DNA of 64,000 nt from positions 1,560,302 to 1,624,301 of the forward strand of contig NW_003314296.1 in assembly GCF_000143415.4 (NCBI RefSeq). Direction: 5' to 3'. Source of the stretch: Selaginella moellendorffii (taxonomy: Eukaryota > Streptophyta > Lycopodiopsida > Selaginellales > Selaginellaceae). The notes below the pieces were generated by a model, which did not search any database, was not told the DNA's origin, and saw only the letters and a list, made by a program, of their open reading frames with translations. Positions 19,980 through 32,400 of this stretch are shown here, piece by piece (within the stretch, counting starts at the first letter, position 1; every line of letters begins with the position of its first letter). Both the position numbers and the translations under genes were made by a program.

Positions 19980-22731
19980 TCAGCACTGCATGAGCAGCCT
20001 CACCTCCTGGATGCACTGCTTCCGCCTCTCCTCGGACGCCTCCTTCCCCAACGCGATCTGCGCGTACGCCCGCTTCTTCTCCTGCATTTGCAGCAGCCTC
20101 TCCTCGATGCTGTCCGTCGCAACCAGCCGGAACACATGAACGTCCCTCGTCTGTCCCAGCCTGTGCACCCGATCCATTGCCTGTTCTTCCGCCGCCGGGT
20201 TCCACCACGGATCCAGCATGACGACGTTGGACGCGCTCACCAGGTTGAGCCCAACACCCGCGGCTTTCAAGCTGAGCAGGAACACCGTCGGCGAATCCTT
20301 GCTCCTCGACTTGAACGCCTCCATGGCCTCGTCTCTCTTCTTGGCGCTCATGCCGCCCTGGAGCTTGACGAACTTGTAGCCAGCCTGTGTGAGCGGAGCT
20401 TCCGCCAGCTTGAGCATGGACGAGAACTGCGAGAAGACCACCGTCTTGATGCTCGGGTCTTTGGCTCGCGTCTTGTCCAGGATGGATAGCAGTGCTGTGA
20501 TCTTGGCGCTGCTACCACCACCACCGCCATCGCCATCGTTGCCAGCTTCTTCTTGCTCCTTGCCAACGTTGGACGTGTAGATGTCCGAGATGGTTAAGTC
20601 ACCCCGGCACATCGGGCACTGGCGTTTGTCTCGCTCGAGAGTCTTCTCGATACATCTCCGGCAGAAGACGTGAGCGCAGCGAGTGATGATCGCGGTGACC
20701 GGCGGCGAGAGGCAGATCGGGCAGTCGAAGTCGTCGCCGATCATCGCCAGCATCTTCTGGAGGAGCTCTGGACTAGCGATTTGTCCTGCGCAGCTCAAGA
20801 ACACAAAGACTAGTGAGACGAGAAGAGGCAAGCAAGAAAAATGAGAACTTTACCTTGATTCTCAGCTCCTAGTGCCGCTAGAACATCCATGGATCCCGGA
20901 CACATGCTGGAATGGTCGCACAGCTGCCGGAGCCGCAAGATGATCTGGAGAACGATTGCGTAGTTCTTAGTCATGGTGCCGTTTGCGATGTACTTGAGGA
21001 TGATATCCTTGCCGTCTCGCTCCATCTTGTCGTAGATCGCGCGGTCATTGGGAGTGAGATCCACTGGAAACACCGTGACAATCTTTGGAGGTAAGTCCAC
21101 CAGCTTTTTCCCGTTCACTCTCGTCTCTTTGGTTCGTCGCAGCGAGATGGCGGACATCAATCCCTGGAAAGTTCCACGAGTTAAAACCAGAGAAAAAGAC
21201 CAACTTGCGAGAAGCTTACCTGTGACCGGGCAAAACCAGCCGGCTGGCCACTCGTGAGCGGTCTCTGAATGGTTCTATTCCAGAAGGTCCGCTCGCTGAG
21301 AGGCTCGAAGTGGAGGAACTGCATGAGACTGAAGAGATCCTTGGCGTTGTTCTGTATTGGAGTGCCAGTCACGGCCCATCGCCGATCGGCATTGAGCGAG
21401 ATCGCACACTTGGTCTGCTGCGCCTTTGGATTCTTCACGAGGTGTGCTTCGTCCAAAACGAGCCTCAGCCAGTGGACTTTCCGCAGCGCCGAGTTCCTGT
21501 CGTTCCACTCGCTGGCCAGCATGTTGTAAGTCGTGAAAACCAGATCGTGGCTCGCGAGCTTCTTCGCGTTTTTTATCCGGTCGGGGCCGTGGAAGACGCA
21601 CACGTTGAGACTCCCGGCTCGAGTGTGATCTTCCAGCTGCCCGATCCAGTTGCTCAGCACGGAGAGTGGACACACCACCAAAGTCGCGAGAGGGCCGCCA
21701 GCTTTCGGGACGCACGGTGGAGGAGGATGATCGTCACTGCCGGAGTCACTGGCTTTCTTATCCCTGCCTTTGCTTCTCTCGGTGGTCTTTCTCTTCTTCG
21801 CAGCCGGTTGTTCTTCCAGCTCTTCGAGCTCCTCGGCGATGTCTACCACCGGCGGGAGCACAGCTCCAGGCCTGTTGGTGGCGACGAGAGCGAGCACCGC
21901 GAGCGTCTTCCCGAGTCCCATATCATCGGCTAGAATCCCTCCTCGCAGCGGCTCCGGACGCTTGTCACACGTAAAGTTCGTCAGCGTGTTCATGTACATG
22001 GTCGTCGTGTTGCTTCCTTTCGGCGGCTGGATCTCCCAGAAAGGTGGCAGCGCCGAGCTGTTCTCCCGCTGGATCATCCAAGCCAGCGCCTCCTTCTGGT
22101 GCTGCATTAGCTCCGACTTCACAATGCTCGAGTCGGGCTCCATGGCCTGCCGCTTCTTGCAGTCGAGCGCGAGATCTTCGAAGATATCATCGATGCTGGG
22201 CTTCTTTGGAGCGGAGGAAGCAGCGCCAGCGAGAACCTTTCGCTTGCTCGTCTTGCTCGAGGCTCTTCCACCGCCGCCACCTTCATGAGCTCCCTCCTCG
22301 AGGAGGCCTCCACTCAAACGCTCGCCAAAGTAGTCGAGGTGATCGACCACGGCGGGGGCCAAGGCGGGCTTGCTAAAGACGTGGACCTGGCACGGCATCC
22401 TGTACGCGTTCTTGCTGCCGCTGGGAACGATGCCCTCGAGAAAGGCGAGGTTTTGATCCACCAGCGGTGCCAAATGCATTGCCTTGTTCTTCTCGACATG
22501 GCCGACCTGGTCGCCCCGGATGTTGAGCACCCGGATGGCGTTGGAGTCGTATGGATTGGTGGGCTCTCGGACAAGCTGGACCATCTCGCCGTTGGTCACC
22601 GTGCCGTGGTAGTACCGCAGACCCACAACGTTAACCGTGAGACAACCCACCAGGATCGCTTCCGCCTCCTCCTCCTCCTCCTCCTCGCCGGAGTCGTCCT
22701 CCACTTCCACCACTTCCTGTGAAGCGCTCAT
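19980..22731 (-). CDS. HLTF/RAD5-like HIRAN-SNF2-RING helicase (SMARCA3-like)
   Basis: Three exons (22731-21220, 21163-20854, 20785-19980) give 875 residues. After an acidic start (EVVEVEDDSGEEEEEEE) comes a HIRAN domain (VNVVGLRYYHGTV, LVREPTNPYDSNAIRV), which binds DNA 3' ends. Next is the SNF2 ATPase with Walker A (ADDMGLGKTLAVLAL), the DEAH box (LVLDEAHLVKNPKAQQ) and TGTPIQNN. A C3HC4 RING finger (CPICLSPPV...CAHVFCRRCIE...CPMC) is inserted between the helicase halves. The C-terminal helicase has VVFSQFSSML and DRVHRLGQTRDV. This order is that of HLTF/Rad5, which polyubiquitinates PCNA and remodels stalled forks; the plant relatives are SMARCA3-like proteins. The gene appears intact. Its first exon supplied the left end of the tandem duplication to its right. 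Confidence 0.92.
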
Positions 22732-23049
22732 CCTGTTCTTAAGAAAGAGCTAGGGCACTTGAATAATAAATAAAAGATTTAGTGCAGATCTTGTTAAATT
22801 AAACATTCTTATAGAATTATTATTATTTAGATTTTAAAGATGCAAGTAACTTTCTAGTCTAATTATAATTGAAAAATAAGTCGTCCATTGAGCTTGAGAT
22901 GCTCCAACTTAAAAAAACTTCCACTTGCAATAACAGAATATTCTGGCAATCCTAGAAACTATTATAATAATAAATGGCATTTTCAACGATAGTTTGGTTT
23001 GTAACAAACTGGTTTATATACCTGTCTTGGAACTCTCCTCTTTTACCAA

Positions 23050-26000
23050 ATGGAGAGCCCAGAGCTAAAGGCTTCGTTTCTAAGCCGCTTGACATGGCAC
23101 TGGATGGGAGCCATGATCTCCACAGGGAACAAGCGTCCCTTGGAGGTAGTGTTAAACTCACCAATCTTGCCAAAATTTGTGTCTCTCTGTCTCCTAGATG
23201 AGCGATTTGTATGAGCTTAATCAAGAGGATAAGGCAGAATCTTGCGAGCAAAGATGGAACGAATGCTACGAGAAAGAGGGGAGCAAAAGAGTGTTGCGAG
23301 TGATCTTGAGGTTCCTGGGAGTGAAGTTCTTCCTCTTGTTTATCTTGCGCCCTTTGTGGCTGGCAGCGCTCATCTTGCAGGTTTTTGAGCAGTAAGCTCT
23401 TGGGACCTTTGTAACTTACACCGATCTCTCACAGGTTTATGTTATTAAGGAGCTCATTCATCGCTCCAGACTCAAGAGCTCCAGAACATGGAGTGATTTC
23501 CTCCTCGTTGCCGGACTGTTCTTCCTGGCACAATCCCAGAGCTTATGCAACATCTGGATGTTCTTCTATGGCTGGAGATATGGCGTTCGCTTGCGTGCTG
23601 CTTTTTCCATGGCTGCTTTCAACAAGGTCTTTGTGCATAATACTCTTTTGCTTCTCTGTTATATTAACTTTTTGTGATTTATGGAGATGTTGAGCACAAG
23701 AACGGCTGAATTTAATGGATCCTTCGATAGCTTGCTGTTTAATCTTGTCAACAGTGATACCCAAAAGCTGATTGATTGCTTGTGTATACTTCCTTATGGT
23801 ATGATATGTATTTGCAATCGCTTTGCTCTAAACCATTGTGGGACTTGCAGTGGTTTGCTTTCCATTCCATTTGCTTGTTGTGAGTTTTTTCTTATATCGA
23901 GAAGCAGGCATTGCCACACTTGCTGGAGTAGCTTGGACGGTTGTGGTGGGGATATTAATGGTAATAAGAATTCCTGATTTTTTTTCCAAATTGCTTACAT
24001 CATTATTATATTAGTCCTATGTGGCGAAGTATATGGGGCACTTGGCAAGAAGAAAGCATTCTTCCACTGATGCTCGGGTGGGAATCCTTTGTGAAACTTT
24101 GGCTGGCATTAGAATTATCAAGTTCAATGGTTGGGTTCCTTTGTTTATGAAAAAAATCAATAGTGCTCGTGCTGGTGAAATGAAGTGGGTTTCCAAGTTG
24201 GCTATGATCAGTACAATCATGTATATTTTGAAGGTATGTTTTAGTTTCTCAAGATTCTAATTATCATTCTCTAATATTGTTGCAGGATTCAATTGTTCCA
24301 TTTGCATGCATATTTGCTTTTGGTGCTTATATCATTCATCATAAAATGCTTGATGTGACAATAGCTTTTGTTGTCCTATCTTTCTTCAGTATTCTTGCAA
24401 GGGATAACATATGTTTCATTAATGGTATGGTTTCTATAAAACAAAACATCTCACTGAATGAAAAAATTTGATTTGCAATTGAAAGGTTTGCCATCAATTT
24501 CTAATGCACTAGTAGCTGTGGAGAGACTACAAAAGGTGTTGGACTTGACAAATAGTTTGCAAACATCCAAGTCAAAGGTATGTGCTTAATTTTTTTATAT
24601 TTATTCTGAATAGTTTATTAATTCATAATAATTTATTTCTAGAAAACCTCAAACATATTTGCTATTGAGCTTTTGGACTGTAATTTTGCTAGAAACATTT
24701 CCAAAAGCATTAATCCCAAGCCCATACACATGCAAATTCAGAGGGGTATTCTTGCTGGCTTGATCGGTAAAGTGGGAAGTGGTAAGAGTTCTTTGCTATA
24801 TGGAATTTTAGAAGAACTAAAGGTTGGTTAATTGATGTTGTTTTATAATTTTGGAAGGTAATAATTGACTTTGCAGCTAACTCAAGGTTCATTATTTGTG
24901 GAAGGAAATATAGCTTATTCCCCACAACAGCCTTGGATATTAAATGATACAATGCGAAATAATATTGTCTTTGGCAGCATATTTGATAATAAACGCTATG
25001 ATAATGTAGTGGCTGCTTGTGCACTTAATCATGACATTTCAATGCTACCTAATGGGAGTGACACTGAAATTGTAAGTTATATGTTATTTATATTCCTAAT
25101 TTATATTGTGATTTAAAAAGGGGGAAAGAGGGGTAAATTTAAGTGGCGGACAAAAGGCTAGAGTATCTCTTGCTCGTGCATGTTATAGTACTGCTCCTAT
25201 TATTCTTTTGGATGATCCTTTATCTGCTGTTGATGCTTCAACAGCTAAATACATCGTTGATTATGTACTAAATGGCATTTTAAAGGGAAGAACAGTAATT
25301 ATGGCAACACATTCTATTATAAGCTTACAAGCTTGTGATGAAATTTATTTATTAGATACCAACAATGGTATTAAGCGCATCTTATCAAGTTCTAAAGATA
25401 TAAAATGTGAGATGGAGTTGGTATCAGCTAAAACAGAATTAAATGCTAGTCAATATAGTAAGTTGGACAATTCAAAAGGAGGCATAGTGAAACAAGAGAC
25501 AATGGAAAGTGGAAATATAAAACTCTCTCATTATTTAGAATATCTACACATAGCTGGTTGGTAAGTTTTTAAATTAATGATATAGATTTCTATTATATAA
25601 ATGTACAGGTCAACTTTTTTAATAATTCCCATATTTATTTTGGGGCAAGGAGCACTTCTGATGGTAGACTATTGGATTCGAATTTGGACAGATAACAAGT
25701 ATAGTATATCAAAATACACTTATTTGATACTCTTTACATGCCTTGGTATGTTTGCGATCATTATTTCTATTTTGAAGTGTATTATTTTCAACCAAGCATA
25801 TCTAACTTCTTCAAAGAATATGCATAAGTTAATGGTTGAAAAAGTGTTCCGTTCACCTCTTTTATTTTTTGACCAAGTAAGTATCTAGGTTCATAGCTAA
25901 ACTAAAGGATAAATTTATATTCAGAATCCAATTGGAAGACTTTTAAATCGCTATAGTAAGGATCAAGCTATAGCAGATGAAACTTTACCATCACTAATCA

Positions 26001-27717
26001 AGGTTTGATTGCATTATTAATATTTAAATTAACTAAAACTATATTTTATAGCGAGCACTCGAAGGCATTTATGGTTCTATTGGTGGACTAGTACTAATTG
26101 GAATTCTAATACCATGGTTTTTGCTTACAATTCCACTTGCATTGGCCATACTTATTTATGTCAGACAACAATATATTTCTACAGGCAGTGCACTTAAAAG
26201 GTTGGATGCTATTTCTCAGTCACCAATATTTACACATTTTACAGAAACACTACAGGTAAAATTGAGTATTTTTTATTTTAAAATTAATATTAACAATGTT
26301 TTATTCAAAAGGGAGCGGTTTCTATCAGAGCATATAATAATCAAAAACGGTTTCATGACCAGCTTGTTAAATTGGTGGACAACAATCATAAAGCTTATAT
26401 TTTATATGTTCATGCATCAAGATGGCTCTCTACAAGGTTGGACTTTGTAACTACAATATCTATCACAGTTGCAGCATTTCTTGTTGTTTTCTTAAGGAAT
26501 TATATTTCTCCTGGGCTCACAGGTAAAAGTATCAGCCTGATAGCTTTTTTTGAATATCAGTTCTACAACTGCTAATGCTTTGTTTAATAATCAGGTGTTA
26601 TACTTGTACAAACCTTAAAGCTTACTGATGTCCTCCAGATTGCAATCAAATGGACAGTTGAAGCAGAAAGCGTGTTTGTAAGTGTGGAGAGAATTCTAGA
26701 ATATTGTCATTTATCTACAGAGGCCACAAATAAATCTGAGCCAAGGATTCTTTCAAGCAATTGGCCTGCTGCGGGGTCTATTGAGTTTATCAACTACACA
26801 TTAGCATACAGGGAAGATCTTCCAGCAGTTTTGAATAACATATCATTTAAGGTAATAATTAATATTGTGTAGTTTGAAATTAACTATTTTATCCAAAAGA
26901 TCTTCCCATTAGAAAAAATAGGAATTGTGGGAAGAACTGGTGCCGGAAAGTCAAGCTTGGCTGCAGCTATGTTCAGAATGGTTGAGAACATGGCTTGTAG
27001 TGGAACAATACTTGTGGATGATATTGACATCAAGACCATTGAACTGGATGATTTGAGACAAAGATTGTCAATAATCCCACAGGTAAGCTTTCAATATAAT
27101 TCAAATGTCAATGCCTTAGAAGTGTTCACAATGAGCAGGATCCTGTTCTTTTCTCTGGCACATTAAGATTTAACATGGATCCATTTGGAAAGAACGATGA
27201 TAGAGAAATTCATGAAGCACTGACAAGAGCGCATTTCTCCAGCACACAGTCGTATAAGAACTTTGACAACGGCTTAGATGGTCAGATTACAAGTTCTGGA
27301 ACAAACTTTAGCGTTGGAGAAAGGCAGCTTCTTTGCCTTGCAAGAAGTTTGCTAAGAAAGTAAGATTGTATTGATTCTACTTCTCAACTGATCATAGCTT
27401 ATTCTTGCAGGTCCAAAATCCTTATTATGGACGAAGCAACTGCAGCAGTAGACAATGACACAGACCAAATCATTCAAGCAACTATTCGAGCCTCTTTCCA
27501 GGATTGCACCGTTCTAACAGTTGCCCATCGCATCCAAACAATTATTGACAATGATCGTGTCTTAGTGATGGAAGCTGGACGCATTGCAGAGTTTGATACC
27601 CCCAAGAACCTCCTCAAATTAACAGGCAAGTTATACTCGACGCTATTATGGTTTTAGAATCTTATGTTATGTTTCTTAGATGGACTTTTCTTCAACATGG
27701 TCGCTCAGCAAGGTTAA
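23050..27717 (+). CDS. ABCC (MRP)-type ABC transporter, copy A
   Basis: A full ABC exporter in roughly 20 short exons. The start [19 protein letters not shown] and DLYELNQED are the usual ABCC opening. TMD1 follows. NBD1 has Walker [10 protein letters not shown] (near 24,775), LSGGQ (near 25,140) and Walker B IILLDDP. TMD2 includes [16 protein letters not shown]2 has Walker [10 protein letters not shown] (near 26,935), the degenerate ABCC signature FSVGERQ and Walker [12 protein letters not shown]. Family members export conjugates and organic anions, often into the vacuole. The last intron seems to be GC-AG (AACAG|GCAAGT at about 27,625), giving the end [12 protein letters not shown]. The join after exon 2 is uncertain: donor at 23,381 with acceptor at 23,434, or donor at 23,392 with acceptor at 23,469; both keep frame. 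All exons I read are open. Confidence 0.8.
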
Positions 27718-27889
27718 TATGAGATCTATTTCTTTTAAAATGTCTTATCCAGAAGAGTATAATAAAAGATCACTGTAAAAACTACTATTCAAGCTGGTAG
27801 TTTAGTAGATGATACTTTATTATTCAAGTTCACGGTTTTTTTCTAAATTATGCAAGAATACTAACATACCACGAAATTTAATTTAACAA

Positions 27890-28370
27890 GAGAGTGCTCA
27901 ATCTTGACTACATTTTTACCCCTTCCGATACGTGCACACCTGCGCCACCTCCTGCGCTACCAAGTGATCGCTCCACGCCCATATTGACACCAATGCGCAG
28001 CTCATCGGACTGGCATTCTCGCCATTTCTGGCTCTGATGTAAGTGCTGGCAAAACAGCCGAGCTCAATCTTTTCATCCTGGAAGTTCCTTTGTGTTCTTC
28101 ATCGTTTTTCCTTTTCTTATTTCTAAACTACTCCAGCTTCATGACTGAGGTGAAGATCAAGAGCATTTGCGTCTTCAGAGGCACTGATGGCAGTCCATCC
28201 AAAGAAGCGTTTTCAGTCTTTTTCTCTTCGCTGGGTTTTGCTTAGTGCTGGCTTTGCAGGTTTATAAACCGCCAGCTCTTCTGGAAGATGGCATCAAACT
28301 GTTTGTGTACGCAGGCAAATACGATCTCATTTGCAATTGGCTGGTAAGTTCGTGGATAAGTTCGTTTTTA
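27890..28370 (+). pseudogene. PITHD1 remnant in unit 1
   Basis: Fragments match exons 1-5 of the intact PITHD1 gene at 41,732-42,836 in order: the HIDT segment near 27,985, the LILFIP exon near 28,060, the VKIKSICV exon near 28,150 and the start of the FINR exon near 28,260. Exons are out of frame, the ATG is gone and the second half is missing. Confidence 0.7.
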
Positions 28371-28379
28371 AATGCAGGA

Positions 28380-28890
28380 AACTCTGGATTGATCTGACCA
28401 GCAATCTTACGTGGAGGCGAACGTTTAGAAGTTCTCTAGAATTCTTTGTCGTGGAATTTTATGTATAAGAACTATAATTACATTTGGGTATTGTGTCGTA
28501 GCCCTTTTCCCATTGCTCTTGGATCATCAGGAGACTTCAAGGTTTCAACTTCACGGTTTGTTTCTTCAGTTTAAGTGCTCGAATCTCAAGCACCGGAAGC
28601 ACAAAAGCGTGATAGATGTGGAGTTTGATTCAATGGACATAGCTTTGCACTACCGTGGAGTCGAGCTCGCCGTCCAGCAGTTTCGATTCCCCAGCTTTGT
28701 GCTTAGCACACTGTTTTGGCGACAAGGAGGATCGTGGTGAACGAGACGAGCCTAAGTTGGTGCTTAAAGTGGATGTTGAATCGGGCAAAGTTCCACTCTT
28801 GGCGGCAATCCAAGTGGTTTGGAGGAGACATGTTATAAGCTGTGACTTTGGTGAAACCAATGCGCAAGATATTGTGTTTGATGGCCAACC
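28380..28890 (+). pseudogene. LEA_2 (NDR1/HIN1-like) fragment in unit 1
   Basis: The translation FNFTVCFFSLSARISSTG-like start and the later DVEFDSMDIALHYRGVELAV block resemble the LEA_2 beta-sandwich of NDR1/HIN1-type membrane proteins (a basic linker, then a YRG motif). The frame breaks after about 75 codons and no membrane anchor precedes it. Homologous stretches occur at 39,982-40,590 and 41,000-41,580. Confidence 0.6.
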
Positions 28891-29070
28891 TTTATTCATA
28901 ACCTTATAGGTGCCCTAGTTATGCATGATAAATATTGAGCTAAACATAGTTAATATCCTTATACTAGAATATTACCTAGAATATTTACTACACGTGGACC
29001 TGTCGCGAATGCAGGATAACCTTGGCTACATTTTCTAGGGCTTCCGCTAGAAATAGCGCGTCGTGCACAC

Positions 29071-29215
29071 CATTGGTCACCGTGCCATGGTAGTACTGCA
29101 GACCCACAACATTAACCATGAGACAAGCCACTAGGATCGCTTCCGCCTCCTCCTCCTCCTGGCCAGAGTCGTCCTCCACTTCCACCACTTCCACTTCCTG
29201 TGAAGTGCTCATCCT
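29071..29215 (-). pseudogene. Truncated HLTF-like exon 1 at the duplication junction
   Basis: The first 48 or so codons of the HLTF-like gene (start at 29,212, with EVEVVEVEDDSG and VNVVGLQYYHGTVTNG) are repeated and then stop matching at about 29,070. There the sequence switches to the reverse complement of the PITHD1 leader and exon 1. The resulting 74-codon chimeric frame runs on to 28,988. It cannot encode a helicase. Confidence 0.85.
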
Positions 29216-29290
29216 GTTCTTAAGAAAGAACTAGGGCACATGAATAATAATAATAATAATAATAAACAAAAGATTTAGTGCAAATCCTGT

Positions 29291-29465
29291 CGTGAGTGCA
29301 TGGAATATGGAAAGGGAATATAGAAATGTGCATATCAATTAGCCCAAAAACCCTATCTTATATACAGGAATGAGTGATCCGAATTGAAACCAATCCGACG
29401 GCTACCAAAATCCCACTACGCTAATATTAGTATATGACATCGTAGCCGTACACTTGGCCCTCACA
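29291..29465 (-). repeat. 3' LTR of the gypsy element
   Basis: Matches 34,129-34,303 nearly base for base with equal length. Confidence 0.88.
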
Positions 29466-29497
29466 TCATCCCCTTTTCTCGGAATAATGGAAGGCCA

Positions 29498-32400
29498 TCA
29501 AGGTTCTCTTATAGACAGGCTGGGATCTGGAGGAACGTTAGGAGGAGGCAACGGTGGATCTGTAGATGGTATTAATTGCTTCTGATCCCTCTGTATGAAG
29601 CGTTTCAACCGCTGTACATGCACTATCTCTGGTGGATCGGTTTGTTGGACGTCATGCTGAACCTCATAAACTTGTGGTCCAACTTGCCGCAACACCCGAT
29701 ATGGTCCTTTCCACAGCGCAAGGAGTCCCTTAAATAAACAACGTACCGTAAGATGGGGAAAACAGATTAACACCAAATCATCCACTTTGTACTCCGTAGG
29801 TGGACAATGATGGGAGTTGTAGCGCCGTTGTTGTCCCACTTGTATGCGGCCTAAATGTTCAGTAGACTCTGCTCGGATAAGTGGAAGAATGTTTGTCAAA
29901 TATTGATCCCATGACCTAGCATCAGGAGTTCATGGCAATCACGAAGGTAAACCCAACTTTGTTGGTAATATTGGATCATGACCATATAAGAGTTTATATG
30001 GTGAAGCACCAACAAAACTCTACACCCCTGTGACATAGGCATACCGAAGAGACGGCAAATAACCATCTCAATCCAAATGCTAAAAGTTCATATACCTTGC
30101 AATCATCCCTTTGAATGTCCGAACGAGCCGTTCTACCAAACCGTCTAATTATGGATGATAAGCACTCATGAAAGTGTGGCGTATCCCCAACCGAGATGTC
30201 AAAACATGAAATGCCTCAGCCATAAATGCAGGACCATTATCCGAAAGAATCTGCTCTGGACAAGAATGCTGGAACACCACTCGATTAAGAAGGAAGTATC
30301 CAACAGTAGTTGCCAAGGCACTAGCAAAAGCACCAACTTCCACCCAACGAGTTAAGTAGTCATAAGCAATAATAACATACTCATTACCAGCAGTCGACCG
30401 TGGAAAAGGTCCCATAAGATCAAATGCCACCAACTCAAATGGACAGGAAACTGCAATTGACTCCAACCGTCCTTCCGCAGCACAAGGGGGAGTATTACGA
30501 GTTTGGCACCAAACGCAGCTATGCATATACTAGATAATATCACGTCGCATCTCCGGCCAATAGAAAGACCTGTGTAGCTTCTCGGTCACAGGATGATGTC
30601 CTATATGCCCACATAGAACAGAAGAATTATGGTAGGTATGGAGAAACCGTGGAATAAATATAGAAGGCACCACCAACCATAAATGATCATCAGGATCCGT
30701 CCCCACAAAATAAAAAAGGCCATTTTCAAGACGATATTGAGAATGTAAATGCCGAAAAGGCAAGTCATTAACAAATGATGCAGGATTCTCAAATGCATCT
30801 CGAAGCCTTCAAATCCACGGCTCAATCTTTTGAGCCTCACGAACTTCATCAAGAGAAGGTAGATCATGCTCTGCGCCTTGTGGACACTGAATGTCAAGTA
30901 CAGCAACTGCCGACGGCACAAAATCCTCGTCTAGAAAATCCACAGATGCTGGAATAACAAGTTCATCAAAAACATGAGAAGAGAGTGGAGAAGGAAGAGG
31001 AGCTTGAGAAAGGGCATTAGCATCAGCAATAAAACTCCCTAGGCGATGAACAACATCAAAATTATATATCTGAAGCTTTAAAGCCCACCGAGCAATATGA
31101 CCAACCATGTTCTTTCGCTTCAATAATGAAGTAACAGTAGCATGGTCACCTTCAAGTAACGTTTGAGAACTATGTAGATATGCATGAAGTTTCTCGAAAC
31201 CCCAAATTGCCACTAAACACTCCTTCTCTGTCGTGGAGTAGTTCATCTCTGCTGGTTGTAATGTACGGCTTATATATGCAATGGGATGACGCTGACCAGG
31301 CACATTCGGGCTTTCTTGCATCAACACACCTCCAAGACCAATATCAGAAGCATCGACGCGCAAAATAAAAAGTCAAGTGTAGTCAGGATATGCCAAAACT
31401 GGAGGAGTCATTAACAGCTCTTTTGAGATCCACAAACACCCACTCACAATCTGAAGACCAGATGAAAGATGACGTTGATGACTTCAGCAACACTCACAAC
31501 GGTGTAGTGCGATCAGAAAGATGATCCACAAAACGACCGAGATACTGCACCTTGCCCAAGAAGTGCTGCACATCATTTACACACTTCGGAGTAGGAAACT
31601 TTAGAACGGCTAGAAGTTTGTCAGGATCAACTTGCAAACCTTCGCGACAAATATGGTACCCAAAATAAGTTGTGTCCTTGGACCCAAACACGCACTTCGA
31701 CCGCTTCAACTTTAAACTAATGTCCCGTAGCCGATCCAACACTTTACACACATCACGAATGTGCTTTTCCCACGTCCCTTCCGAGTGAATCAAGACATCA
31801 TCAATGAAGTTAGTAGTCACCTCGGGCATATCATAAAGAACTTCGTCCATCATCCGTTGGAAAATTGCTGGAGCATTGTTCAAACCAAATGGCATCACCA
31901 AGAACTCGTACAAACCAAACGGTGTACGAAAAGCAGTCTTAGGAATATCTTCTTTGGCCATCGGTACTTGCTAGTACCCAGAAGCAAGATCTAGCTTGAT
32001 GAACCAACGACTTTGCCCTAGACGATCCAAGAGATCAGCAATGTGAGGAAGAGGGTACACATCCGGGATCGTCACTTCATTTAACGGATGATAGTCAATG
32101 CAGAAACAAATACTCCCATTGGGCTTCATCACAAGATGAAGTTCACATGCCCAAGGACTCCGCGACTTCTGAATAACACCCTTCTCCAACATCTCCTTGA
32201 CGTTTGCATGTAAAATTTTGATCTCCTTGGGTGACCGACGACGAACAGGAACCTTGATTGGACGACCATCCCTGGTTGGAATTGGATGACGTGTGGCAAT
32301 CTTGGCCCTAGACGATAGGTCAAATTCAAATAAATCAGAATACTCCTTCATGAGCCGGTCAATAGCTGCAACACAAAGATCATTGGAGGGATCGGAAAAG

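Larger units (their letters stand above)
22591..29070 (+). repeat. Tandem segmental duplication, first unit
   Basis: The unit starts inside exon 1 of the HLTF-like gene, covers the intergenic region, ABCC copy A, PITHD1 and LEA_2 remnants, and ends inside a degraded PITHD1 exon 1 (about 28,900-29,070). The second unit follows directly at 29,071. Relative to unit 2, this one has lost a LEA_2 gene (deletion near 27,785 at a short shared CTA). Confidence 0.8.

Noticed and set aside
21310..22722. Plus-strand frames opposite the HLTF-like gene
   Set aside because: Antisense shadows of the helicase exons.
24710..25024. Minus-strand frame repeated identically at 37,102-37,416
   Set aside because: It is the antisense of the ABCC NBD1 exons; identity simply reflects the duplication.
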